Counted from the first letter of the stretch, positions 24,835 to 32,153 are shown. The stretch is 32,153 nucleotides of DNA from an uncultured Clostridium sp. (GCF_910588715.1 NZ_CAJURG010000014.1:1-32153), one strand, 5' to 3'. Notes: generated by a model not told the origin, from the sequence alone. Translations and numbers: made by a program.

Positions 24835-24865
24835 GGACTATTAAAAGTCCACGGTGCCTTTTTTT
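24824..24865 (+). terminator. Leader (attenuator) terminator upstream of glnN
   Basis: A 16-bp stem (24824-24839 with 24846-24861, core GTGGACT/AGTCCAC, two G-U pairs) has a 6-base loop and a T7 run at 24859-24865. It is the strongest terminator in the window, yet it lies about 20 bases upstream of the glnN ATG and downstream of its promoter. It therefore acts as an attenuator. Confidence 0.88.
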
Positions 24866-24884
24866 ATTATTAGGGGGTTTAATT

Positions 24885-26978
24885 ATGAAAAATATACCAA
24901 ATTTATTCGGAAGTTTAGTTTTTAATGATAGTGTTATGAAAGCAAGATTACCTAAAGAGACTTATAAAGCATTAAAAAATACTATTCAAGCAGGTAAATC
25001 TCTTGATTTAGAAGTTGCTAATGTTGTTGCAAATGCAATGAAGGATTGGGCAATAGAAAAAGGAGCTACTCACTACACTCATTGGTTCCAACCTATGACT
25101 GGCGTTACTGCTGAAAAGCATGATAGCTTTATTTACCCTGATAAAGATGGAAAAATAATAATGGAGTTTTCAGGAAAAGAACTTGTTAAAGGTGAACCAG
25201 ATGCTTCAAGTTTTCCATCTGGAGGTCTTAGAGCAACATTTGAAGCTAGAGGATATACTGCTTGGGACCCAACTTCTTACGCATTTATAAAAGATGGTAC
25301 TTTATGTATTCCTACTGCCTTTTGTTCATATAGTGGAGAAGCGTTAGATAAGAAAACTCCAGTTTTACGTTCAATGGAAGCTTTAAATAAACAAGCATTA
25401 CGTATATTAAAACTTTTTGGAAAAGATGATATAAAAAAAGTTATTACTACTGTAGGTCCTGAACAAGAATATTTCCTTGTTGATAAAGATATGTACGATA
25501 AAAGACCTGATTTAGTTTTCTGTGGCAGAACTTTATTTGGTGCAAGACCTCCAAAGGGTCAAGAAATGGAAGATCATTACTTTGGTACTATTAAGCCTAG
25601 AGTTTCAGCTTATATGAAAGAACTAGAAGAAGAACTTTGGAAACTTGGTGTATTAGCTAAAACTAAGCATAATGAAGTTGCTCCAGCTCAACACGAACTT
25701 GCACCTATATTTGCTACAACTAATATAGCTACAGACCATAACCAACTTACAATGGAGCTTATGAAATCTATAGCCAATAAACACAACTTAGCATGTTTAC
25801 TTCATGAAAAACCATTTGCAGGGGTTAATGGTAGTGGTAAGCATAATAATTGGTCAATTTCTACAGATACAGGAATTAACCTTTTAGAGCCTGGCGATAC
25901 ACCTTCTGAAAATGCACAATTCTTACTATTCTTAACAGCAGTTATTAAGGCTGTTGATGATTATCAAGATTTACTACGTGTTTCTGTTGCAAGTGCTGGA
26001 AATGACCATAGACTTGGTGCTAATGAAGCTCCTCCTGCAATAGTTTCTATGTTCCTTGGAGATGAATTAACAGATATTCTTACAGCAATAGAAAATGATA
26101 CAAGCTACACAGACAAAGGAAGAAGTGAAATGGAAATTGGTGTTCGTGTATTACCTAAATTCTTTAAAGATACTACTGATAGAAACAGAACTTCACCATT
26201 TGCTTTTACAGGAAATAAATTCGAATTTAGAATGCTTGGCTCTACATTTTCAATTGCAGGTCCAAATATTGTTTTAAACACTATAGTTGCTGAAGAATTA
26301 AAACAATTTGCAGATACATTAGAAAACAGTACTGATTTAGATAAAGATTTAAATTCTCTTATTAAAAATACAATAAAAAATCATAAAAGAATTATATTTA
26401 ATGGAAATAACTACTCAGATAATTGGGTACAAGAAGCAGAAAAGAGAGGTTTATTAAATTTAAAAACTACTCCAGATGCTCTTCCTTATTTCATCCATAG
26501 TAAAAATGTTGATTTATTTACTAAACATCATGTATTCTCTGAAAGTGAATTGTATTCAAGATATGAAATTTTAATGGAAAATTATTATAAAACTATTCAT
26601 ATAGAAGCTTTAACTATGATTGATATGGTTAAAAAATATATAATTCCTTCTGTTTTAAGTTATCAAGGCGAAATTGCTTCAATTGCAAATAATAAAAAAC
26701 AACTTGCACCTACACTTTCTTGTGAATTAGAAGAAAAATTACTTGAAAGTCTATCAAGACTTGGTAATTGCCTTTATAAAAAACTTGATGTTTTAGAAAC
26801 TTCTGTATTAAATTCAAAAAATAATTCAGATTTATTTGAAATGGCAAAATATTATAGAGAGTCAATATTTATTAATATGCAACACTTACGCGGAGTAGTT
26901 GACGAACTTGAAACATTAATAAGTAAAGAACATTGGACTCTTCCAACTTACTCTGAACTTTTATTTAGTGTAGAATAA
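24885..26978 (+). CDS. glnN: Glutamine synthetase type III
   Basis: Large (697 residues) type III glutamine synthetase, a dodecameric cytosolic enzyme that assimilates ammonia into glutamine. Recognisable motifs are HYTHWFQPMTG (63-73), FPSGGLRATFEARGYTAWD (110-128), GPEQEYF (191-197), KHNEVAPAQHELAP (261-274), GVNGSGKHNNWS (313-324) and NRTSPFAFTG, all typical of GlnN and absent from type I enzymes. The length is normal for the family. An AGGGGG site precedes the ATG. It is the first gene of an operon with the ammonium transporter 45 bases downstream. Expression should depend on whether the leader terminator at 24824-24865 is overcome, probably through the ANTAR regulator. Confidence 0.97.
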   Translation: MKNIPNLFGSLVFNDSVMKARLPKETYKALKNTIQAGKSLDLEVANVVANAMKDWAIEKGATHYTHWFQPMTGVTAEKHDSFIYPDKDGKIIMEFSGKELVKGEPDASSFPSGGLRATFEARGYTAWDPTSYAFIKDGTLCIPTAFCSYSGEALDKKTPVLRSMEALNKQALRILKLFGKDDIKKVITTVGPEQEYFLVDKDMYDKRPDLVFCGRTLFGARPPKGQEMEDHYFGTIKPRVSAYMKELEEELWKLGVLAKTKHNEVAPAQHELAPIFATTNIATDHNQLTMELMKSIANKHNLACLLHEKPFAGVNGSGKHNNWSISTDTGINLLEPGDTPSENAQFLLFLTAVIKAVDDYQDLLRVSVASAGNDHRLGANEAPPAIVSMFLGDELTDILTAIENDTSYTDKGRSEMEIGVRVLPKFFKDTTDRNRTSPFAFTGNKFEFRMLGSTFSIAGPNIVLNTIVAEELKQFADTLENSTDLDKDLNSLIKNTIKNHKRIIFNGNNYSDNWVQEAEKRGLLNLKTTPDALPYFIHSKNVDLFTKHHVFSESELYSRYEILMENYYKTIHIEALTMIDMVKKYIIPSVLSYQGEIASIANNKKQLAPTLSCELEEKLLESLSRLGNCLYKKLDVLETSVLNSKNNSDLFEMAKYYRESIFINMQHLRGVVDELETLISKEHWTLPTYSELLFSVE

Positions 26979-27023
26979 ATATTTTAATTTTAATGTTATA
27001 AATTATTTAAAGGGGGCGTATTT

Positions 27024-28712
27024 ATGTATTCAGCATTAGATACAATTTGGACATTGCTTGGGGCAACTCTTGTATTTTTTATGCAAGCAGGATTTGCAAT
27101 GGTAGAAACAGGTTTTACTAGGGCCAAAAATGCCGGAAATATAATAATGAAAAACTTAATGGATTTTGCTATAGGAACCGTAGTATTTTGGTTTATTGGT
27201 TTTGGAATTATGTTTGCAGGTGATGGTTCTCTTGTAGGTGGAATAGACTTTTTTATTCAAGGTGATTATAGTAGTTCAATTCCAACCTTTGCTTTTGTAA
27301 TATTTCAAACTGTTTTCTGCGCTACTGCTGCCACTATAGTTTCTGGAGCAATGGCAGAAAGAACAAAGTTCTCATCTTATTGTTTATATAGTTTAATAAT
27401 TAGTGCAGTTATTTATCCTATTTCTGGTCACTGGATTTGGGGTGGTGGCTTCTTATCTCAAATGGGATTTCATGACTTTGCCGGTTCTACTGCTGTTCAT
27501 ATGGTTGGTGGTGTTGCCGCTTTAATTGGTGCTAAAATTTTAGGTCCTCGTATTGGGAAATATTCTAAAGATGGAACTGCTCACGCTATACCAGGGCATA
27601 GTTTAACACTAGGTGCTTTAGGAGTATTTATTCTTTGGTTTGCTTGGTTTGGATTTAATGGTTGTTCTACTGTTTCAATGACAGGAAATGATTCAATATT
27701 ATCTGCAAGTAGCATATTTATGACTACTAACATGGCTGCAGCTACAGCTACAGTAACAGTTATGATAATAACTTGGATTAGATATAAAAAACCTGATGTT
27801 TCTATGACTTTAAATGGTTCTTTAGCAGGTCTTGTTGCTATTACAGCTGGTTGCGATATGGTTACTCCTGTTGGTGCTTTCTTTATAGGACTTATTGCTG
27901 GTTTTGCAGTTGTATTTGCAATTGAATTTATAGAAAAGAAACTTAAAATAGATGATCCCGTAGGTGCAGTATCTGTTCATGGTGTATGTGGTTGTCTTGG
28001 AACAATATTAACCGGATTATTTGCCGTTGATGGAGGACTATTTTATGGTGGAGGATTTAGTTTTTTAAGTGTTCAATTATTAGGTGTTATATCTGTTATT
28101 GTATGGGTAGCAATTACTATGACTATTGTATTTTTAATAATTAAACACACCGTTGGTCTTCGTGTTTCTGAAAAAGAAGAAATTGAAGGACTTGATAAAC
28201 AAGAACATGGTCTTGAAAGCAGTTATGCTGATTTTATGCCTATAAACTATTCTTATAATACAGAATCACTTGAAGTAACTACTAATAATGATAATAATAC
28301 TACAACTAATAATATAGATACAATACCAGTAGTTTATAATACATCTAAGTCAGATGCTAAATTTACTAAAATTGTTGTACTAACTAAAAAAGATAGATTT
28401 GAAATATTAAAGGTAGCTTTAGATAAGTTAGGTATTACTGGAATGACAGTAACTAATGTTTTAGGATATGGAATGCAAAAAGGTTCTACTGATTTTTATA
28501 GAGGTGTTCCTTTAGAAGTTACATTATTGCCTAAAGTAAAAGTAGAAATTGTTGTATGTAAGATTCCTGTAGATACACTAGTTAAAGTTATTAAAAAAGC
28601 ATTATATACAGGTAAAATTGGCGATGGTAAAATATTTATAGAAAATATAGAAAATGTAATAAAAATTAGAACTAATGAAGAAGGGTATGATGCTCTTCAA
28701 GATGAAGAATAA
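27024..28712 (+). CDS. amt: Ammonium transporter fused to a C-terminal P-II signalling domain
   Basis: Membrane protein of 562 residues. Residues 1-385 are a complete Amt channel (11 membrane segments) with the twin pore histidines His159 (AVHMVGG) and His319 (VSVHGVCG). A 45-residue Asn/Thr-rich linker (402-445) leads to a full P-II (GlnB/GlnK) domain at 446-560. Its T-loop (GYGMQKGSTDFYRG, then LPKVKVE) retains the Gln and Lys used for 2-oxoglutarate and ATP binding, and GDGKIF follows. The uridylylation Tyr51 of enteric P-II is replaced by Leu497, so regulation should be by ligands only. Free P-II normally plugs Amt from inside; here the gate is covalently attached. It is cotranscribed with glnN behind an AAAGGGGG site. 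There is no clear strong terminator; a short 8-bp hairpin joins the converging gene ends (28702-28731). Confidence 0.95.
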   Translation: MYSALDTIWTLLGATLVFFMQAGFAMVETGFTRAKNAGNIIMKNLMDFAIGTVVFWFIGFGIMFAGDGSLVGGIDFFIQGDYSSSIPTFAFVIFQTVFCATAATIVSGAMAERTKFSSYCLYSLIISAVIYPISGHWIWGGGFLSQMGFHDFAGSTAVHMVGGVAALIGAKILGPRIGKYSKDGTAHAIPGHSLTLGALGVFILWFAWFGFNGCSTVSMTGNDSILSASSIFMTTNMAAATATVTVMIITWIRYKKPDVSMTLNGSLAGLVAITAGCDMVTPVGAFFIGLIAGFAVVFAIEFIEKKLKIDDPVGAVSVHGVCGCLGTILTGLFAVDGGLFYGGGFSFLSVQLLGVISVIVWVAITMTIVFLIIKHTVGLRVSEKEEIEGLDKQEHGLESSYADFMPINYSYNTESLEVTTNNDNNTTTNNIDTIPVVYNTSKSDAKFTKIVVLTKKDRFEILKVALDKLGITGMTVTNVLGYGMQKGSTDFYRGVPLEVTLLPKVKVEIVVCKIPVDTLVKVIKKALYTGKIGDGKIFIENIENVIKIRTNEEGYDALQDEE

Positions 28713-28714
28713 AT

Positions 28715-29167
28715 TTAACCATCTTCTTCATTTGGCTTTTCTAATTTTACATCTTGATATAATTTATTAAAAGCTTCTAATCTCATCACATTTGCAAATA
28801 TACTTAAAGCATAGGAATTAGCAACATTTTGATATGCAGCTATATCATTTCTTTCATTATTATAAATGTTGCTTATTTCCTTTATATTTGCTCTTGCAGA
28901 TGCAACTATCCATAAAAGTATATATCCTAACAAAACTAATTTTTGACTAAACAAAAATGCCTCTTCTGAGGTTTCCCCAGTATTATTTCTGTCTTGTGCA
29001 TCTAATATGTCTAAATTAGCAGCATATATATAATTCGAATAACCAGCTACTAAAAAAGCAACCGCTACTTTTTCCATATTTCCTAAATTAACTTCAACGT
29101 TTGTAATATATTCATCTATATTTTCATTATTATAATTATCTTTTTCATTATAATCTTTATCTTTCAC
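28715..29167 (-). CDS. Hypothetical protein, 150 aa
   Basis: Not recognised. The N terminus (1-30) is very acidic and Asn-rich, likely disordered. The rest is helical, with one clear hydrophobic segment (LVLLGYILLWIVASA, about 78-92) and a weaker one (VAVAFLVAGYSNYIYAA, about 34-50), so it may be membrane-associated. Start is a GTG at 29167 with AGGAG just upstream. It converges with amt (2 bases between stop codons), so it is unlikely to belong to the nitrogen operon. The next same-strand gene ends in its own terminator 89 bases upstream. Confidence 0.65.
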   Translation of the reverse strand: MKDKDYNEKDNYNNENIDEYITNVEVNLGNMEKVAVAFLVAGYSNYIYAANLDILDAQDRNNTGETSEEAFLFSQKLVLLGYILLWIVASARANIKEISNIYNNERNDIAAYQNVANSYALSIFANVMRLEAFNKLYQDVKLEKPNEEDG

Positions 29168-29255
29168 ATTACACTCCTAAAAAGCAATTCATAATATAAT
29201 ATGAATTTTTAATTTCAGTTGCCAATGTCATTAAAATAAAAACTTTTGTACAATT

Positions 29256-29299
29256 ATTAAAATAAAAAGAAACTCTATTGAGCTCCTTTTTATTTTAAT
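29256..29299 (-). terminator. Terminator of the first alpha/beta hydrolase gene
   Basis: A 20-bp stem with G-U pairs on the minus strand (29299-29280 with 29275-29256) has a 4-base loop, and its 3' arm is U-rich (TTTCTTTTTATTTTAAT). The 5' arm includes the stop codon of the hydrolase gene. Confidence 0.7.
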
Positions 29300-30237
29300 A
29301 ATGTTTCATTAATATTTAGAGTTATTTTTTGATCTTGATAAAATTTATTATTAAGCATTTCAGGATTGTCTCCAATAAATGCTTTTGATGCTTCTTCATC
29401 ATCTTGTAGTTTCCACATAAACCATGCTGTTACATATCCATCTGAAGAATATAACATTTGTCCATGTTCTGCACCTATTCTTCTCATCATCGCTTTTGAT
29501 GATGGTATTTTATTATACATATCAATCATATTTTCAACTGGTATAACCAATTTAGTTTCAAAATCCCCTTGTGTTCCTGCAATCATTAATACAGGAATAT
29601 TTATTTTAGTTAAATCATAGTTCCATCCAAAAGAAAGAGCTGTTTTCTCATGTGTGGGAGATAATGCAACTGCAGTTTTATATTTATCCTTATGCTCCAT
29701 AACTGATATTGTAGTAAATACCCCAGCTCCACCTTGTGAGTGTCCAGTTATTCCAATATTATTTAAATCAATCTTTCTATAGAATACACTATTTTCATCA
29801 CTATTCTCTTTTATAATATAATCCATTGTTTCATCGGCTGATTTACCAAATCCCGTACTTCCATCATCATTACCAACTACTATAAATCCCCAAGATGCCA
29901 AATGTTTAAATAACGCTTTATATTTTTCAGGTAAAATACCTGTTCCGTTTAAAACAATAACAACTGGATACTCTTTATCAGCAGTTTCTAATTCTTCAGG
30001 ATAATAAACATAATTATATTTTGTTAATTCTGTCGCCTTAATTTTAATATCTTTAACATCATAACTTCCAATAGCAAGATATTTCTTTTCAATATCACCT
30101 CCTGTTTTCACGTCATTTGTATAATTTTTAGGAACTGCTGGTACAAATGATATAATAGAAATTAATCCAATAAATAATAAAATAATTATTAATATCATAA
30201 CTCCAATTACCTTAAATATCTTTTTCACCTTCTCCAC
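29290..30237 (-). CDS. Membrane-anchored alpha/beta hydrolase (cutinase/dienelactone hydrolase-like)
   Basis: Enzyme of 315 residues tethered by an N-terminal membrane segment (10-33), with the catalytic domain outside. The alpha/beta hydrolase core is complete: an oxyanion segment VIVLNGTG (93-100), the nucleophile elbow GHSQGG with Ser167, Asp225 in AGTQGDFE, and His258 in GAEHGQML. The architecture is closest to chlorophyllase/PAF-acetylhydrolase/polyester-cutinase type enzymes; the substrate is unknown. It follows a second hydrolase on the same strand, 31 bases downstream, with a GGGTGGAGAAGG site before its ATG, so the two are probably cotranscribed under control of the TetR-type regulator. 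Confidence 0.85.
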   Translation of the reverse strand: MEKVKKIFKVIGVMILIIILLFIGLISIISFVPAVPKNYTNDVKTGGDIEKKYLAIGSYDVKDIKIKATELTKYNYVYYPEELETADKEYPVVIVLNGTGILPEKYKALFKHLASWGFIVVGNDDGSTGFGKSADETMDYIIKENSDENSVFYRKIDLNNIGITGHSQGGAGVFTTISVMEHKDKYKTAVALSPTHEKTALSFGWNYDLTKINIPVLMIAGTQGDFETKLVIPVENMIDMYNKIPSSKAMMRRIGAEHGQMLYSSDGYVTAWFMWKLQDDEEASKAFIGDNPEMLNNKFYQDQKITLNINETLLK

Positions 30238-30268
30238 CCTTACTTAAAACACATAAAAATCTATAACT

Positions 30269-31252
30269 CTATTTTTCCACAGGCATATATTTATCTAAAT
30301 ATTCTTCTACAGCTTCCATGTATTCTTTAAAAACCTTATTATCATTTTGGAGTCCATGCCCAGAATGAGATGCTTCAAAATATTTATAATCAACATTATA
30401 ATTTTTATATGCTTCTAACAATCTTTGTGAACCTTTAAATGGTTGTACCTTATCATATTTTCCATAAGCAACTACACTTGGAACTGCATTTTCATTTACC
30501 CACATAACTGCTGATACTGGTTTTAATTTTTCTATATAAGATCCATCTTCAATCATTTCTTTTGTAAGCTTAACTCCTCCCATAACTCCAAGCAGATTAG
30601 CTGCTCCTTCCCTTGCTTCTTCTGTATCTCTATCAAATCCATATACATCCCAGTCTTCTGCATAAAAACTTGATGGACCAACTGCTCCAAATAGTAATTT
30701 TACTGGAACCTTAGAAGATGAAGCATCTCTATAAGCATAAATCATTGCTAAGCAATGTCCTGCTGAACCTCCAGCTATTCCCATTTCATTAATATGATAT
30801 CCATACTTTTCTGCCACTTCTATAACCTTTGGTATTGCGTCTTTTATTTCATTTGATTGTGATAAAACACTTTTATTATTTGTTTCATTTTTTAAAGTAT
30901 AATTAATTCCAGCTGCCACATAACCTTTACTACATAACCAAGAAAGCATTTCTACATCTTCAGATTTATCACCTTGTGTAAATCCACCTGCATGTAAATA
31001 AACGACTAATCCGTAGCTTTCTTTTGAGTTATCCCTAGGTAAATATAAATCAAATTTATTTGCTTCTCCATCATCATAGGAAATATCTTTATAAAGAGTT
31101 CCTAAGTCATCACTCCATTTTACTGAATATTTCTTTGCCCATGATGGCTGAATTGCTAATTTTGAAACTATCCCAATTATAATAGAAATCAAAAATACTA
31201 CTATACAAATAAATATAAGCATTCCTCTCCCCCTTTTATTTTCTTTCTTCAT
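30269..31252 (-). CDS. Membrane-anchored acetyl esterase/carboxylesterase-like alpha/beta hydrolase
   Basis: Enzyme of 327 residues with an N-terminal membrane anchor (10-33) and an extracytoplasmic catalytic domain of the hormone-sensitive-lipase/BD-FAE type. The oxyanion motif reads HAGG (87-90) where the family has HGGG. The nucleophile elbow is GGSAG (161-165, Ser163). Asp267 in YGKYDKVQ and His299 in SHSGHGLQ complete the triad. It overlaps the 43-aa protein gene (stop TGA inside its ATGA), so it is translationally coupled to it, and its GGAGGT site lies in that gene. It shares topology, but not subfamily, with the hydrolase downstream. Confidence 0.87.
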   Translation of the reverse strand: MKKENKRGRGMLIFICIVVFLISIIIGIVSKLAIQPSWAKKYSVKWSDDLGTLYKDISYDDGEANKFDLYLPRDNSKESYGLVVYLHAGGFTQGDKSEDVEMLSWLCSKGYVAAGINYTLKNETNNKSVLSQSNEIKDAIPKVIEVAEKYGYHINEMGIAGGSAGHCLAMIYAYRDASSSKVPVKLLFGAVGPSSFYAEDWDVYGFDRDTEEAREGAANLLGVMGGVKLTKEMIEDGSYIEKLKPVSAVMWVNENAVPSVVAYGKYDKVQPFKGSQRLLEAYKNYNVDYKYFEASHSGHGLQNDNKVFKEYMEAVEEYLDKYMPVEK

Positions 31253-31380
31253 AAAAAATTACCTCCAAATAATGTTCCACCCATTAATAAATTTAAAAAT
31301 CCTCTAACTGCTAATCTGCCAATTATAATTCCTATCAAAACTATACAAATCATTATTAACCATATTTTTTTAGAAGCCAT
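31249..31380 (-). CDS. Small single-pass membrane protein, 43 aa
   Basis: A 43-codon gene with an excellent GAGGAGGAG site 5 bases before its ATG at 31380. The protein opens MASKKIWLIM, continues as one hydrophobic segment (about 6-21, ending GRLAVRGF), then has a Gly-rich tail GGTLFGGNFL. Its TGA overlaps the ATG of the hydrolase gene (ATGA). That gene's GGAGGT site encodes the GG of the tail, so the small gene must be translated for coupling. It is the first gene of the operon behind the operator candidate. It could be a partner or localisation factor for the hydrolases, or a leader that sets their translation. I do not recognise a family. Confidence 0.75.
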   Translation of the reverse strand: MASKKIWLIMICIVLIGIIIGRLAVRGFLNLLMGGTLFGGNFL

Positions 31381-31412
31381 TTTTCTCCTCCTCTTGACTA
31401 AGAATATAAATG

Positions 31413-31430
31413 ATGTTACATTTCTAACAT
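31413..31430. promoter_or_regulatory. Inverted-repeat operator candidate for the TetR-type regulator
   Basis: ATGTTA and TAACAT are separated by 6 bases, forming an 18-bp palindrome in the 127-base gap between the divergent hydrolase operon and the regulator gene. A further TGTTAG half-site lies at 31481-31486, next to the regulator's ribosome site. The palindrome is just upstream of a TATATT (-10 like, minus strand) for the hydrolase operon. Confidence 0.55.
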
Positions 31431-31441
31431 GTCCATTATAT

Positions 31442-31470
31442 TAGATATTTTAGGACAAAAACAATATAAT
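31442..31470 (+). promoter_or_regulatory. Candidate promoter of the TetR-type regulator gene
   Basis: TAGATA at 31442-31447 (four of six bases match TTGACA), a 17-base spacer, then a perfect TATAAT at 31465-31470. It is 38 bases upstream of the ATG, between the operator palindrome and the TGTTAG half-site, which suits autoregulation. Confidence 0.5.
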
Positions 31471-31507
31471 AAATGATTATTGTTAGAAAGGAGTGTAAAT
31501 TATAACA

Positions 31508-31984
31508 ATGGAATTACAAAGTGAATTTTCAAAAGAATGTATTGCAGAAGCATTGATTTTACTTATGAAAAAAAAGGATTTTGATAAGATTACAAATAAA
31601 AATATTACTGATAAGGCTGGTCTTTCACATATTACTATTTATCGTAATTTTAAAAACAAAGTTGAAATTGTTCAGTATTACTTAAAAGGATTATTTGAAG
31701 AATGGCACTCAAATTGGAGTGGTGATGAAAATATTGGTTATCAAGTTTTTAGCTTTTTTCAGAAAAATAAAGAAATAATAGATTTATTATATAAATCAAA
31801 TCTTCAACATTTACTTATAGATAATATTTTATTATTACACGATTATAAAAAAGATGATCCAGATGTAATTGCTTATTCTAAAGTAACTGTTGCTTATTTA
31901 ATTTTTGGTTGGTGTGACGAATGGTATAAAAGAGGCATGAAAAATACACCTGAAGAAATGGCACAATATTTTAATAATAGATAA
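31508..31984 (+). CDS. TetR/AcrR-family transcriptional regulator
   Basis: DNA-binding protein of 158 residues. The N-terminal helix-turn-helix is clear (ITDKAGLSHITIYRNFKN, about 33-50), preceded by the typical helix EALILLMKKKDFDKIT. The C-terminal ligand/dimer domain is short (about 100 residues), as in the small TetR_C-type regulators often found beside lipase or efflux genes. It probably represses the divergent operon of the 43-aa protein and two hydrolases. The ribosome site AAAGGAG (31487-31493) is 14 bases from the ATG, longer than usual; an in-frame TAA at 31496-31498 excludes upstream starts other than ATT or ATA codons. Confidence 0.9.
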   Translation: MELQSEFSKECIAEALILLMKKKDFDKITNKNITDKAGLSHITIYRNFKNKVEIVQYYLKGLFEEWHSNWSGDENIGYQVFSFFQKNKEIIDLLYKSNLQHLLIDNILLLHDYKKDDPDVIAYSKVTVAYLIFGWCDEWYKRGMKNTPEEMAQYFNNR

Positions 31985-31987
31985 AGC

Positions 31988-32019
31988 AAAAAAGGAAACT
32001 CATTAGAGTTTCCTTTTTT
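31988..32019. terminator. Bidirectional terminator between the TetR-type gene and the tRNA genes
   Basis: A 14-bp perfect stem (31988-32001 with 32006-32019, AAAAAAGGAAACTC) has an ATTA loop. It reads as GAGTTTCC plus T6 on both strands, so it ends the regulator transcript and also the tRNA transcript coming from the other side. Its last base is the final base of the tRNA-Lys CCA end. Confidence 0.88.
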
Positions 32020-32094
32020 GGTGGCTTACCGGGGAATCGAACCCCGGACACCTTGATTAAAAGTCAAGTGCTCTACCGACTGAGCTAGTAAACC
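32019..32094 (-). tRNA. tRNA-Lys (anticodon TTT)
   Basis: A 76-base tRNA with encoded CCA (32021-32019). The acceptor stem GGTTTAC pairs with GTAAGCC (with a U-G pair), the D loop is AGCTCAGTCGGTAGAGC, and the anticodon loop CTTTTAA gives TTT. The T arm is CCGGGGTTCGATTCCCCGG. All cloverleaf elements are intact, and the terminator follows directly. Confidence 0.97.
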
Positions 32095-32099
32095 AAATA

Positions 32100-32153
32100 T
32101 GGTGCGTGTTAAGAGATTCGAACTCCTGGCCCACGCCTTAGAAGGGCGTTGCT
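32100..32153 (-). tRNA. tRNA-Arg (anticodon TCT), 3' part
   Basis: The window cuts this tRNA; the anticodon arm, variable loop, T arm and CCA are present. Anticodon stem ACGCC/GGCGT encloses loop CTTCTAA, giving TCT (Arg, AGA codons). The T arm has GTTCGAATC, and the encoded CCA is at 32102-32100. It lies 5 bases upstream of tRNA-Lys, in a tRNA cluster that continues beyond the edge. Confidence 0.93.

Noticed and set aside
1..32153. CRISPR arrays, prophage, insertion sequences or integration sites
   Set aside because: No regularly spaced repeats, transposase, integrase or terminal inverted repeats were seen. The tRNA genes at the right edge show no adjacent integrase or duplicated tRNA 3' end within the window.

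Overview
The window is very AT-rich, has strong GGAGG-type ribosome binding sites, and carries a set of low-GC Gram-positive genes: a type III glutamine synthetase, an ANTAR regulator, a CotH-family spore-coat kinase relative and several membrane-anchored lipoproteins. Together these point to a Clostridium (Clostridiaceae) chromosome. There is no phage, IS element or CRISPR array. tRNA genes lie at the right edge.

Layout. (1) Positions 1-33 hold the first 11 codons of a MerR-like regulator on the minus strand. (2) 278-2169 is an OmpR-type two-component system on the minus strand, divergent from (3) a plus-strand operon at 2334-5665: VTC-type polyphosphate polymerase domain protein, DUF4956 membrane protein and a CotH-family kinase that is split by an in-frame TAA. 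Three TTTA(A)G direct repeats at 11-bp steps lie between the two units. (4) 5699-5947 is a DUF1653 protein. (5) 5998-15245 is a six-gene minus-strand operon: two paralogous lipoproteins that join a BNR/propeller-like N-terminal region to a sugar-type solute-binding domain, MalF- and MalG-like permeases, a HlyD/MacA-like adaptor, and a membrane protein with a MacB-like extracytoplasmic domain. No ATPase gene is present. This is the most unusual assembly in the window. (6) 15384-15692 is a small secreted protein. (7) 15846-16748 is a cation diffusion facilitator gene with an in-frame TGA at codon 27. (8) 17094-18197 holds paired half-size chromate transporters, 18279-19226 a patatin-like phospholipase, and 19387-20405 paired half-size permeases.

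(9) 20517-28712 is a nitrogen-assimilation island: PAS sensor kinase, an unrecognised 169-aa protein, an ANTAR regulator whose receiver has lost its phosphorylation residues, a type I glutamine synthetase-family protein, and (plus strand) glnN plus an ammonium transporter fused to a P-II domain. The glnN leader has a consensus promoter, then a hairpin with a hexaloop fitting the ANTAR target pattern (A at 1, G at 4). That hairpin is mutually exclusive with a strong intrinsic terminator. The layout suggests that the ANTAR protein controls glnN-amt by antitermination.

(10) 28715-31380 holds an unrecognised 150-aa protein, two different membrane-anchored alpha/beta hydrolases and a 43-aa membrane protein translationally coupled to the second hydrolase. 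A divergent TetR-family regulator follows at 31508-31984, with an inverted-repeat operator candidate between them. (11) tRNA-Lys(TTT) and a partial tRNA-Arg(TCT) close the window on the minus strand.
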